A stretch of DNA of 36,210 nucleotides. Origin: Defluviitaleaceae bacterium (GTDB lineage: Bacteria > Bacillota > Clostridia > Lachnospirales > WQUN01). Below the pieces are notes generated by a model that saw only the letters and a program-made list of their open reading frames with translations, did not search any database and was not told where the DNA came from. Within the stretch, counting starts at the first letter, position 1. Every line of letters starts with the position of its first letter. Positions 25,901 through 34,200 of this stretch are shown piece by piece. The translations under genes were made by a program, and so were the position numbers. Location of the stretch: assembly GCA_009780315.1 (NCBI GenBank), contig WRAH01000028.1, forward strand, positions 1-36,210, written 5' to 3'.

Positions 25901-27089
25901 AGCACTCACGAAATTGTTTGCAGGTCACCACAATAACGAAAAGAATAAAATCGGAATTGGTTCGGTAAAAACAAACATAGGTCATTTGTTATCTACAGCT
26001 GGGGGGGCTGGTTTAGTAAAGCTTTTACTATGTCTTAAAAATAAAAAACTAGTACCAAGCCTACATCTAAATACAATAAATCCAGCCTTAGAACTTGAGA
26101 AAACTCCATTTTATGTAGTAAAAGAGAATATCGAATGGGATATAGATGAGCAGGAAATTCGAAAAGCAGGAATAAGTTCATTTGGCTTAGGAGGGACTAA
26201 TGCTCATACAATATTAGAAGAATTTAAGTCATCTAAACTGCATGTGAGTTCAGATTTTCAAGTACTACCATTATTAACTATTTCAGCTAAGACAGAAAGC
26301 GCATGTGAGAATAATATACTCTCTATTGAAGAATTAATTAAAAAAGATAATGGACTAAATGTAGCGGATATATGCTATACATGCAATAGATTTAGAATGC
26401 ATTATCAATATCGTGCGGCATTTGTCATTAATGAGATGAATAAAGATAAAAATATCATGCTAATTGATAAAAAATATAAACGTTTAAGGTCAAATTGTAG
26501 AGTTGGATTGTTTATTGAAGACATTGATTTTAGTTCTATTCGTTGGAACGAAACAAGTTGCACTGTACTTAAAAATCATGTCGATAAGGTCACGGCGTTA
26601 GCGCATGAGCTTGGAATTGAAGAGACCATGGTAGAGTCGCATAGATTAAAATCAATTATCGCACTATTTGCTATGTCTAAAGTATTGTTAGAAACGGTAA
26701 CTTTTGAATTCGTTAGTGGCGTTGGAAGTGGGCATTTGCTAGCGAGTTTATTAAACTCAAAAGTAAACGATGCAGATACCTTAAAAGCACTAATTAACTA
26801 TAATATGCAGGATATTAAACATTGTGAACTTGGGGATGTAGACATTGCCGTAATTTTAACATTAAAAAATCCTAATGACAGCAAACCGCGTGAAAATTTA
26901 ACTCCGATAAGTATTCCAGCATCTTTAGACTCTGCTAATTTAGAAAATACTTTGCTTAATATACTTGGTAAGCTTTATGTCAATGGCATTGACCCAAATT
27001 GGGATATTTTACATCCTAACGGTACTGGTGCTTTAATAAGGCTTCCTTCATATGCATTTGAACACAAAAGCATATGGTTAGAGAGTTAA
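22917..27089 (+). CDS. Hybrid loading protein: FAAL - ACP - KS - decayed AT
   Basis: A 1390-residue megasynthase. Residues 1-575 are a fatty acyl-AMP ligase (IQFSSGSTGTPKGVM at 181-195; TWLPHTHDMGLFG; RPGYGLAEATLG; TSGKLQR), which activates a free fatty acid. An acyl carrier domain follows with Ser626 in LGGNS. A ketosynthase spans about 680-1105 with a complete triad: Cys847 (DTACSS), His982 (HGTGT) and His1023 (NIGH). The region 1115-1390 aligns with a KS-AT linker, an acyltransferase and the post-AT linker (LYVNGIDPNWDIL, LPSYAFEHKSIW). The expected GHSxG reads GVGSG at 1268-1272, so the nucleophile is gone. FAAL-ACP-KS is the order of the iturin-family MycA loading part. The malonyl unit must be supplied in trans. 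GTG at 22917 and ATG at 22920 are both possible starts. Confidence 0.88.
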   Translation: MMNVKAIQYGAPLVISDKFKCVADFLLCAADEHPYKGINYFNESGHTTFLSYINLVEKSRKCLNALNIKGIKRGDIIIVDIVDPINFFITFWACVLGGIIVAPISHPTSTELTSPGMAKLFKVWKTLNKPTIIIEEHRRKTYKNIIEDEIYCDLKLLSFNELNSSEMADVVRTDINDLLVIQFSSGSTGTPKGVMLTNKNILTGVISISRCLESEEDDTVCTWLPHTHDMGLFGQLLTPVAAGNNIYVCLPMTFIRAPQLFLQNVARHKVKWFFCTNFGFEWMNKNISDEKLSSLDLTSLKYIMNGAEPISVSVTNQFIEKFGRAGFKPEMMRPGYGLAEATLGVSISIVGDSPIIDRVLRKQFVNEGIAVVSHFQDKQDVLLLVHVGIPFDGISVRIADDKGYLLNEEMVGEVQIKGDSVTSGYYRNDEANANLFVDGWLRTGDLGFMRNGSLVICGRKKDIIIVNGQNYYSHDLEEALYELGIFQRGNIAIVGLYNPVSQQEEVILFFKGKFDNKKYPKMYGHVISKMYDLFGIKITYIIPVSKIPKTTSGKLQRFELRSCYENGDYNEFIGNFLNQQRSLNILYESPENQLETLLCKIWSDVLDIPEKNISMSSSFVTLGGNSVKAYKVHGEIERHLQEEIDTELLIKCHTIREMRIYLEARSAVSDANHTTPSVKCNNVAVTGIGIRLPDASTPDEFWYNLTNGKDSIDKVSSVRKHLSNNYLWDDWIGELENINMFDNDFFEMNVEDAKFTDPQQKLGLEVSYEALEEAGMTPFLGEKLNIAVFSAISANSYLQLVHKYIQNNGLDQIRSNTMIGNLNNMVSSILSYTFNFTSEAVNIDTACSSFLVAFNYAVEAIKNGKCDGALVVGANILTNSSVHDLSKRAGIVASTRFSKVFDKDADGTILGEGVIALFLEPLDKAERERKNIYATSKGGAVNNNGRTFAVMAPDPAGQHQVLVDAYKNSETDPGEISYIEAHGTGTTIGDPIEIRALTKLFAGHHNNEKNKIGIGSVKTNIGHLLSTAGGAGLVKLLLCLKNKKLVPSLHLNTINPALELEKTPFYVVKENIEWDIDEQEIRKAGISSFGLGGTNAHTILEEFKSSKLHVSSDFQVLPLLTISAKTESACENNILSIEELIKKDNGLNVADICYTCNRFRMHYQYRAAFVINEMNKDKNIMLIDKKYKRLRSNCRVGLFIEDIDFSSIRWNETSCTVLKNHVDKVTALAHELGIEETMVESHRLKSIIALFAMSKVLLETVTFEFVSGVGSGHLLASLLNSKVNDADTLKALINYNMQDIKHCELGDVDIAVILTLKNPNDSKPRENLTPISIPASLDSANLENTLLNILGKLYVNGIDPNWDILHPNGTGALIRLPSYAFEHKSIWLES

Positions 27090-27479
27090 GTTGTATTACT
27101 TAAAACTTATATGAGTGAAACTTACTCGTACAACTTACAGTTACTAAGTTGTAATTTTATAATTCCAAAAAATGGCTTGTAGTTGTAACGAGTGTACTCA
27201 TGCAGGACATGGATTGGTTTATGTGAGATAAAACTATCAGGAACTTATAACCAAGCGAAACAACTTACCAATCCATTTAGAGTCCTTAGCGTTGTTTTTG
27301 CTACTATTACAGTTCTAACTCATTTTGTGAGGAAACCTTGATTTGCTTCCACTGCTTTTAAAAATGATGAAATTAATGTAGTTTATTTACCCCGTCACTA
27401 AGATTTTAAAATAATATAGGCTTGCCAACACCTTTCATTCATTACTACTTATGCTGGCGTAGCCGGAATGGAGATTAAT
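27090..27479 (+). other. Gap of about 390 nt inside the cluster, one hairpin, no gene
   Basis: No reading frame of interest is present on either strand. The stretch holds a perfect 9-bp hairpin at 27129-27153 and otherwise AT-rich sequence without recognised repeats or promoters. In a compact operon such a gap suggests a lost domain or gene, or a regulatory leader for the genes that follow. The last 12 nt carry the ribosome binding site of the carrier protein gene. Confidence 0.4.
27129..27160 (+). terminator. Hairpin with weak T tract, possible internal terminator
   Basis: TACAACTTA (27129-27137) and TAAGTTGTA (27145-27153) form a perfect 9-bp AT-rich stem over a 7-nt loop, followed by ATTTTAT. 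It lies 39 nt after the megasynthase stop. The tail is poor, so it may be a weak terminator, an RNA-processing site or an operator. Confidence 0.35.
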
Positions 27480-27728
27480 ATGAAAAAACAGGAATTAATT
27501 AGTTACATTAAAGAGGAGCTTGGAATAATTTTGGAAATGGATTCTAGTTCCATTGATGAGTATGAAAATTTTTTAAAGCTTGGGCTTTCATCTCTTCAAT
27601 CGCTAAAAATTGTTAATCGTCTGCAAAATAAATTAGATATAGAAATTAACCCTATAGCTATGTTTGAGTATAAAAGTATTGATACATTTGCAGAATATCT
27701 AAGCAATAATACATTTGCACCAGAGTAA
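27480..27728 (+). CDS. Free-standing acyl carrier protein
   Basis: An 82-residue carrier protein. The phosphopantetheine attachment site is in LGLSSLQS, where the family has LGxDS: the Asp before the Ser is itself Ser. Helix regions before (IKEELGIILEMD) and after (FEYKSIDTFAEYLS) fit the four-helix fold. GGAATGGAG lies six nt before this ATG; an ATG four codons earlier is inside that site, so I did not use it. In MycA a second ACP follows the KS and holds the beta-keto chain for amination; this protein probably does the same in trans for the aminotransferase encoded next. Confidence 0.88.
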   Translation: MKKQELISYIKEELGIILEMDSSSIDEYENFLKLGLSSLQSLKIVNRLQNKLDIEINPIAMFEYKSIDTFAEYLSNNTFAPE

Positions 27729-27796
27729 ATTAATGAACAATCTGGCGAAAACATATTATATGGTTTTAGATAATTATTTGATAAAGGGTGAAATTA

Positions 27797-29125
27797 ATGA
27801 GTATTAGTGGATTTGAAATGAAAGATTATCACAATCGTGTAAAGCGAATACTTCCAGGAGGTATACATTATAATTTTCGCTCTCCTTGGGAAGAAATCCC
27901 TGTATATGCAGCTAAGTGTAAAGGTAGCCGAGTTTGGGATATGAATGGCACTGAATATTTAGATTTATTTGCAAGATTTGGTGCTATGATTTTAGGGCAC
28001 AGTTGTGAGGAATATAATAACGGTTTAAAAGATGCCATTGATAGGATTCTTGGTGTTAGCCATTGTGACTTAGATGCAGAGGTTTTAGAGCTCATTAACA
28101 AGTTCGTGCCTTCTGCGGAAATGATACGTTTTGGTTTATCAGGTACTGAAATTGTTCAAGTTGCGCTACGTATTGCAAGAGCTTACACTAAAAAAAATCG
28201 ATTTGTTCGTTTTTATGGACATTATCATGGGTATTATGACAATATAATGGGAGGAAGATCCCCTATTTCAGGAGAGCCTATTCCATCCGATTACGAGGGA
28301 GACGTTAGGGGAACAGATGGACGCGCAGAATCATCTTTTGAACAATCATATCTTTTACCGTGGAATTCGATTGAGGCCGTAGAAGAGCTTTTATTAAAAA
28401 ATGCAGATAAAATAGCAGCTATTATCACAGAGCCTGTTTGTGTTAATGGGGGGGGGATTATGCCTTCTCCTGGTTACTTAGAGGCGTTAAGACACCTTTG
28501 CGATAAATACAATGTTGTTTTGATTTTTGATGAGATAATCACAGGTTTTCGAATGGGACTTGGTGGAGCCCAAGAAGTATTTGGTGTGACACCTGACTTA
28601 ACAGTATTTGGGAAAGCAATGGCTGGTGGCGGTGTTCCCGTTTCTGCTGTTGTCGGAAAAAGAGAACTTATGAAACTAATAGAAAACAAGAGCGTAATTC
28701 ATGCGGGAACATTCAACGGTTACGCTCTGGGAATGGCAGCTGTAAAAATTACACTAGAGATACTAAGCCGCGACAACTGTACTGCATTGGAACAGATGAA
28801 TAGGAATGCGTCAACACTTCATGAGATTCTGATTAGGGAAGCTGCAAAAGTAGGATTACCGTTGGTAATACAAGGCCCGCAAGGATGTGCATCATTTCAT
28901 TGTTGTGAAAAAGAGCTTGCGCATACTACCGATTATACTTTTGATATTATGTTACCTGATAGTATTCTCTCAAATAATTTCAAGAAAAATGGAGTATTGA
29001 TTTCACCGGTTTCTAGATTGTTTACCAATCTTTCTTTAAGTAATGAGGATCTTGAATGGTTTAGGGACAGGTCAGCTAAAGCACTTAAACAAACAAAAGA
29101 AGATTGGGATGAATTTATTTCTTAA
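27797..29125 (+). CDS. PLP class III aminotransferase, GSA-aminomutase type, probably acting on ACP-bound beta-keto acyl chain
   Basis: The 442-residue product starts like glutamate-1-semialdehyde aminomutases (RILPGGIHYNFR, VWDMNGTEYLDL, YHGYYD). It has the PLP-binding Asp245 in FDEIITGFRMG and the Schiff-base Lys273 in VFGKAMAGGG. This subfamily also supplies the amination domain of iturin/mycosubtilin synthetases, which turns a beta-keto thioester into a beta-amino acyl chain. Its place after FAAL-ACP-KS and a free ACP makes that role likely; a haem-type GSA aminomutase is unlikely here. A GTG three codons upstream is inside the ribosome binding site (AAAGGGTG), so I start at the ATG. A run of nine G at 28448-28456 lies inside the coding sequence. 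Confidence 0.88.
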   Translation: MSISGFEMKDYHNRVKRILPGGIHYNFRSPWEEIPVYAAKCKGSRVWDMNGTEYLDLFARFGAMILGHSCEEYNNGLKDAIDRILGVSHCDLDAEVLELINKFVPSAEMIRFGLSGTEIVQVALRIARAYTKKNRFVRFYGHYHGYYDNIMGGRSPISGEPIPSDYEGDVRGTDGRAESSFEQSYLLPWNSIEAVEELLLKNADKIAAIITEPVCVNGGGIMPSPGYLEALRHLCDKYNVVLIFDEIITGFRMGLGGAQEVFGVTPDLTVFGKAMAGGGVPVSAVVGKRELMKLIENKSVIHAGTFNGYALGMAAVKITLEILSRDNCTALEQMNRNASTLHEILIREAAKVGLPLVIQGPQGCASFHCCEKELAHTTDYTFDIMLPDSILSNNFKKNGVLISPVSRLFTNLSLSNEDLEWFRDRSAKALKQTKEDWDEFIS

Positions 29126-29265
29126 AGTGAATATTTGGAAAATTATGCATTAATACACAAACGAGGCAATCTTTGCATGGAATTAAACATCATGTAATAA
29201 TATGTCAAATCTTTCAGCACTATGACTGCTAAAAAATATTTCTATCAAGATGGAGGAAAAATAAA

Positions 29266-30363
29266 ATGTTGGAACACAAACTGCTGGATAGCGTTGTTGA
29301 TTCAGGATTAAAGGTATCTTATGAGAATTTAGTACAGTCAGATTTTCTCTTACCAATCAAGGTGACGGAATTTTACATGAAAAAGGTGAAAGAGGAGATT
29401 GATGCCATAGGAAAGGATGGACCTCTATATAAATCAGTTATACCAACGGATGATCGAATTTATTTAAAGGCTAATAAAGAATCTAGAGATTATGTAGAAG
29501 AAAAAAAACATATGCCTATAGAAAATTGTAATTATATAATTAGAAAATATAATGATAGGCTAGTTTTTTTAACAACAACTTCATGTGTGAGTCACTGTCA
29601 ATATTGCTTCAGAACATATAATTTAGCTGAAGAAGTCAAGAATAAATATTCTAGTACAATTGATGAGAAACTTGAAAGCTTATGTAAGTTTCTTAATTTG
29701 AATGAGCAAATAAATGAAGTTATTTTGTCAGGTGGAGACCCTTTGACAATTCAAGCATCATATCTAGAGAAAATATTTAAGAAAATAACACAACAAAATA
29801 TAAAGAACATAAGACTTCATTCCAGAGCTATTATTTATGATCCAAGTATTTTAGATGATGAAATGATATATGTGTTATCAAAATACAATGTAAGAGTTGT
29901 ACTGCATATTAATCATCCATATGAAATTTGTGATAGTGTAGAAGAAAAAATAAAGTTGATGTGTAATAATAAAATAAGATTATATTCACAATTTCCTTTA
30001 TTGCGGGGAATAAATGATAACTATATTGTACTTAAGAAGTTATTAACAAAAATGGATGAGCTGAATATCAGACCTATTTCAATTTTTATTCCGGACCCAA
30101 TTGTTTATGGCGCTTCATTTAGAATTAATTATAAGCGGATTTTGCAAATTATTAATCAATTAAATTGGAATACACCTTCATGGATTAATTCAACAAGGTT
30201 TGTAATGGACACAACTATTGGAAAAGTAAGATGTGAAAATATTGTAAAGTGGGATAAGAACTGCATTACATTTGCTAGAGATGGGAAAGAAATCGATTAT
30301 TATGACTTGGATGAGCAGTTAGATATTCAGACTGATATTAGTAAATTACTGTGGAAGGTTTAA
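29266..30363 (+). CDS. Radical SAM aminomutase, lysine 2,3-aminomutase family
   Basis: A 365-residue radical SAM/PLP enzyme. The iron-sulfur cysteines are C107, C111 and C114 (CVSHCQYC), the SAM-contact motif is LSGGDPL (154-160), and the PLP lysine is K320 in MDTTIGKV. The two aspartates that bind the side-chain amine of lysine in clostridial lysine 2,3-aminomutase align with D277 (IFIPDP) and D315 (FVMD); glutamate-type mutases have other residues there. The likely reaction is therefore L-lysine to beta-lysine, providing an NRPS building block. It is shorter than the 416-residue clostridial enzyme. GGAGG lies nine nt before the ATG. EpmB, which modifies EF-P, is the main alternative, but the context argues for biosynthesis. 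Confidence 0.85.
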   Translation: MLEHKLLDSVVDSGLKVSYENLVQSDFLLPIKVTEFYMKKVKEEIDAIGKDGPLYKSVIPTDDRIYLKANKESRDYVEEKKHMPIENCNYIIRKYNDRLVFLTTTSCVSHCQYCFRTYNLAEEVKNKYSSTIDEKLESLCKFLNLNEQINEVILSGGDPLTIQASYLEKIFKKITQQNIKNIRLHSRAIIYDPSILDDEMIYVLSKYNVRVVLHINHPYEICDSVEEKIKLMCNNKIRLYSQFPLLRGINDNYIVLKKLLTKMDELNIRPISIFIPDPIVYGASFRINYKRILQIINQLNWNTPSWINSTRFVMDTTIGKVRCENIVKWDKNCITFARDGKEIDYYDLDEQLDIQTDISKLLWKV

Positions 30364-30434
30364 GACGTAATGCAATTTAAATTTTTTCGAATTAATGAAT
30401 AACTAATTATATAAGTCATGTTTATGGAGGTCTT

Positions 30435-31232
30435 ATGAAAAGTAACATCATAATAGCTGTGGCTCAAATAGATTGTGTTATGTTAAATCCAGACAAAAAT
30501 ATTGAAAAAGCGATTATATTTATTGAAACTGCTGTGAAAAAAAAAGCAAGTTTAGTTATACTTCCAGAGCTTTTTGATGTTGGATATAATTTGAAAGAAA
30601 TTAATTATATGAAGTATGATACTGAATATACACTTGAACAGTTGTCTAATGTAGCTAAGAAATATGAGATATATGTAGTTGCAGGTGTGTTAGAAGAAAT
30701 TGCTGATGGAACGAAATACAATACAATGTATGTATTTCGTAATGATGGACGTATCATTGCTAAGTATAGAAAAATAAATTTGTTTGGTGACGAAAAAAAT
30801 GTTTTTTCAAGAGGGAATGAAATTACAACATTTAATATTGATGATTTTAGATTTGGTTTAATGAACTGTTACGATATAAGATTTCCAGAGATATCAAGAG
30901 GGTTGATTGATAAAAATTGTTCTGTTTTTGTTGTTTCATCTGCATTTCCATTATCAAGAGTCTTGCATTGGAACATTTTGTTGTCAGCGCGTGCAATAGA
31001 AAATCAAGTGTATGTTTTGGCATCAAACAGGGTTGGATCTGAATGTGAAAATACTTTTGCTGGAAATAGTTGCATTATTGACCCGGTAGGTAATGTAAAA
31101 TCCTTAGACTCGATGACTCAAAGTTGCTTAATTGATATGATTGAGATGGATTTAATTGTTAATGCGCGATTACGTTTGACTTGTTTAGATGATATGAAAA
31201 AACTGAAATCCATTAACTTTTATAGGGGATGA
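30435..31232 (+). CDS. Nitrilase-superfamily carbon-nitrogen hydrolase
   Basis: The 265-residue product has the Glu-Lys-Cys triad: Glu45 (ILPELF), Lys113 (YRKINLF) and Cys145 (MNCYDIRFPE). The motif set is closest to omega-amidase-type members, which hydrolyse small amides in the cytoplasm. In this cluster it could trim an amide or a protecting aminoacyl group from a beta-amino unit, or supply a carboxylate or ammonia; the substrate is not evident. GGAGG is about four nt before the ATG, and the NRPS gene starts four nt after its stop, so it is co-transcribed with the NRPS. Confidence 0.82.
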   Translation: MKSNIIIAVAQIDCVMLNPDKNIEKAIIFIETAVKKKASLVILPELFDVGYNLKEINYMKYDTEYTLEQLSNVAKKYEIYVVAGVLEEIADGTKYNTMYVFRNDGRIIAKYRKINLFGDEKNVFSRGNEITTFNIDDFRFGLMNCYDIRFPEISRGLIDKNCSVFVVSSAFPLSRVLHWNILLSARAIENQVYVLASNRVGSECENTFAGNSCIIDPVGNVKSLDSMTQSCLIDMIEMDLIVNARLRLTCLDDMKKLKSINFYRG

Positions 31233-31236
31233 AAAT

Positions 31237-34200
31237 ATGTACTATAAACTAACAATTCAACAACGAGAAATTTGGGATACTATGAAAATATACTCTTTCA
31301 CTAGTATTTTGAACAAAGGCATGCTATTGCGTTTTAATGGTAATTATGATTACAAAATAATAGATAAAATAGTTCATATGGTTTTATCAAATAATAAATC
31401 ATTTAATTTACGATTTACTGAAAAAGAAAGCATCCCATATCAATTTTTGTCAGATAGTATATCTATTAATATTGATGAAATTAGCATGGTTGGAAAAAAC
31501 CAAGATCAAATTCATAGTTTATTAATGGAAAAAATGAAAGAGCCTTTTATATCAACATTACTTCCAATGTATAGATTTACTGCCATTGATTTTGGAGAAG
31601 GTGAGTGTGGAATTTTTGCTTGCATCCATAGCCTTATATGTGATGAATATGGTATAAAACTTCTTTATGAAGAGTTATTAACAAATTATGAATATCAAAT
31701 GAAAAATGAAACAAACATTATAAAACGTGACTCTTTTATAGAATTTGTAAATCTTGACCAAAAATTTATTGAATCTAAGCAATTTTTTGAAAATCAAAGG
31801 TATTGGAATAATGCGCTGGATGGTAATACCAACTTATGTATTATTAAGAGTACGCAGAAAAAAAATAACTCTGATGCAATGCGTTATTCATGCGAGATTG
31901 ATAAAAGTGTATCTCAAATGATTTATACTTATTGTATCGAAAATAATATTACTCCAGATGTTTTATTTAAATCTTCTATGTATGTATATCTGCACCGTGT
32001 TAATGATAATGGGAACTCAGTAACTATCGGATCAGTTGCTTTAAATAGAACTAAAAATGAAATGAAAACAATAGGTGTATTTGAAAGCATATTGCCTTTA
32101 AGTATTAATATTTGCGAAAGTAGCACGATGATTGATATATGTAAAAGTGTTCATATCAAACAGCACGAATTATTACTTCATCAAAAATATTCACTTCTAG
32201 AAATGATTGAGTTTGCAAAACTTGATGCCTCAAGGAAATCATCTCTATTTGATGTAGTTGTATCTTATAGTGATGTGAACAATATTGGTTTGAACCAAAG
32301 CACCAATTTTAGGACATATCTGAGTGGATATTTAGGGTATACATTGCAGATGAATGTAGAAAATATAAGTCAAAAAGGTATATTCAAATTAGATTTTGAT
32401 TATCTTTCTGATGTACTAACTGAGTATGAAATAGTCATGCTGTACGAACGATTAATGCATATAATTATGCAATCAATAGAATCTCACAAACAAATTAAAA
32501 ATTATAAGTTGATTGGAAATGCAGAAAAAGAAGTTGTGCTTAATGTGTTTAATGATCCAACAAGCATGCATTTAAATAAGAAATCTGAAGTTGCGGAGAG
32601 ATCACTTAATTTAAAGAATATGGACAATGTTCCAATAGGAAAACCCATTGCGGGCACGAAAATTTATATTTTGAACGGTAATGATCTATGCGGTATTGGT
32701 ATGTCTGGGGAACTATGTATAGCTGGGATTGGTTTAGCAATAGGGTACAGAAATCAAGAGCATTTAACAGCAGAAAAATTCATAGATAATCCATTTGGCG
32801 ATGGCAAGCTATATAGGAGTGGTGATGTTGCAAGATGGCTTGAAGATGGAAATATTGAATATTTAGGTAGAATAGATAATCAAATTAAGTTAAGGGGTTT
32901 TAGAATTGAGTTGGGTGAGATAGAAAGTGCTTTAAGAAAACAACCAAATGTACAAGAAGCTGTAGTTATTGTTAAGGGAAATAATAGTGGGGATAGTATG
33001 TTATGTGCGTATGTAGTAGTTGAAGGGAATGTATCTTCACTGGATTTGAGCGAAGGTTTATCAAAAGAATTGCCCAATTATATGGTACCAGACCGATTTA
33101 TTCCAATTGAAAAGCTTCCACTCACAGTAAACGGTAAAGTAGATAAAAAATTTTTACATGATATTGTATTGGAAACAGGCCGTGTATATGTACATCCGAG
33201 AAATATGATAGAAGAGCATTTATCTCAATTATTCCGAGAAATATTAGAGGTAGATAAAGTAAGCATTAATGATGATTTCTTTGATCTGGGGGGGCATTCT
33301 GTAAGGATGATTCGTCTGGTAAATCGAATTGAAGCTGAAACCGGAATAAGATTAGAGCTTGTAAGCCTCTTCGAAAATCCGACAATAGAGCTTCTAGGCA
33401 AACTTATTCATAAAAATGAAGATTATAAAAATGAAGATCATAAAGGCATACCGATTTCAGATAAAAAAGAATATTATCAGCTGTCTCCAAGTCAGGAAAG
33501 AATGTATTTTATACAGCAAATGGATGTAGAAAGTTCATTTTATAATATGCCTGGTGCTCTTAGGCTGTATGGTGAAGTCGATGTGAATAAGCTAAGGAAC
33601 AGTTTTAATACACTCATCCATCGTCATGAAATATTGCGTACATGTTTTATTATAGATGAAGGTGGAGTTAAGCAAAAAATCAATGATAGTATAGACGCAG
33701 ATTTTACTTATGTAGAGGATGATGAAACGTCAGAGGAAGAATTATTAGATGGGTTCATACAAGCTTTCGATTTATCAAAATGTCCGCTAATACGAATGAA
33801 AATTGTAAAGAGAAAGGAATACAAGCTTTTGTTATGTGACATGCATCATATCATAGGCGATGGAGTTGCTACGAGGAATATATTTAATGAGCTATCAAAA
33901 CTATATAACGGAGAGACGCTTGAGCCAATTCGTCTTCAGTATAAAGATTATACCGAATGGATGAACTCTAGAGACATATCAGGACAAAAGGGTTTTTGGC
34001 TTAATATGTTTGATGACGAAATTCCTATCTTAGAGATGGCATTAGATTATCCACGGCCTAATGAACAAACCTTTAGAGGTTCATTAGCATTCGCAAAAAT
34101 TGGGAAAGAAGAAAGTAAACAAATTAAACAACTTGTAAAAGATACTGGCGCGACAGAATTTATGGTGTTTTTATCGACAATCATGGTAGTAATAGGAAGG

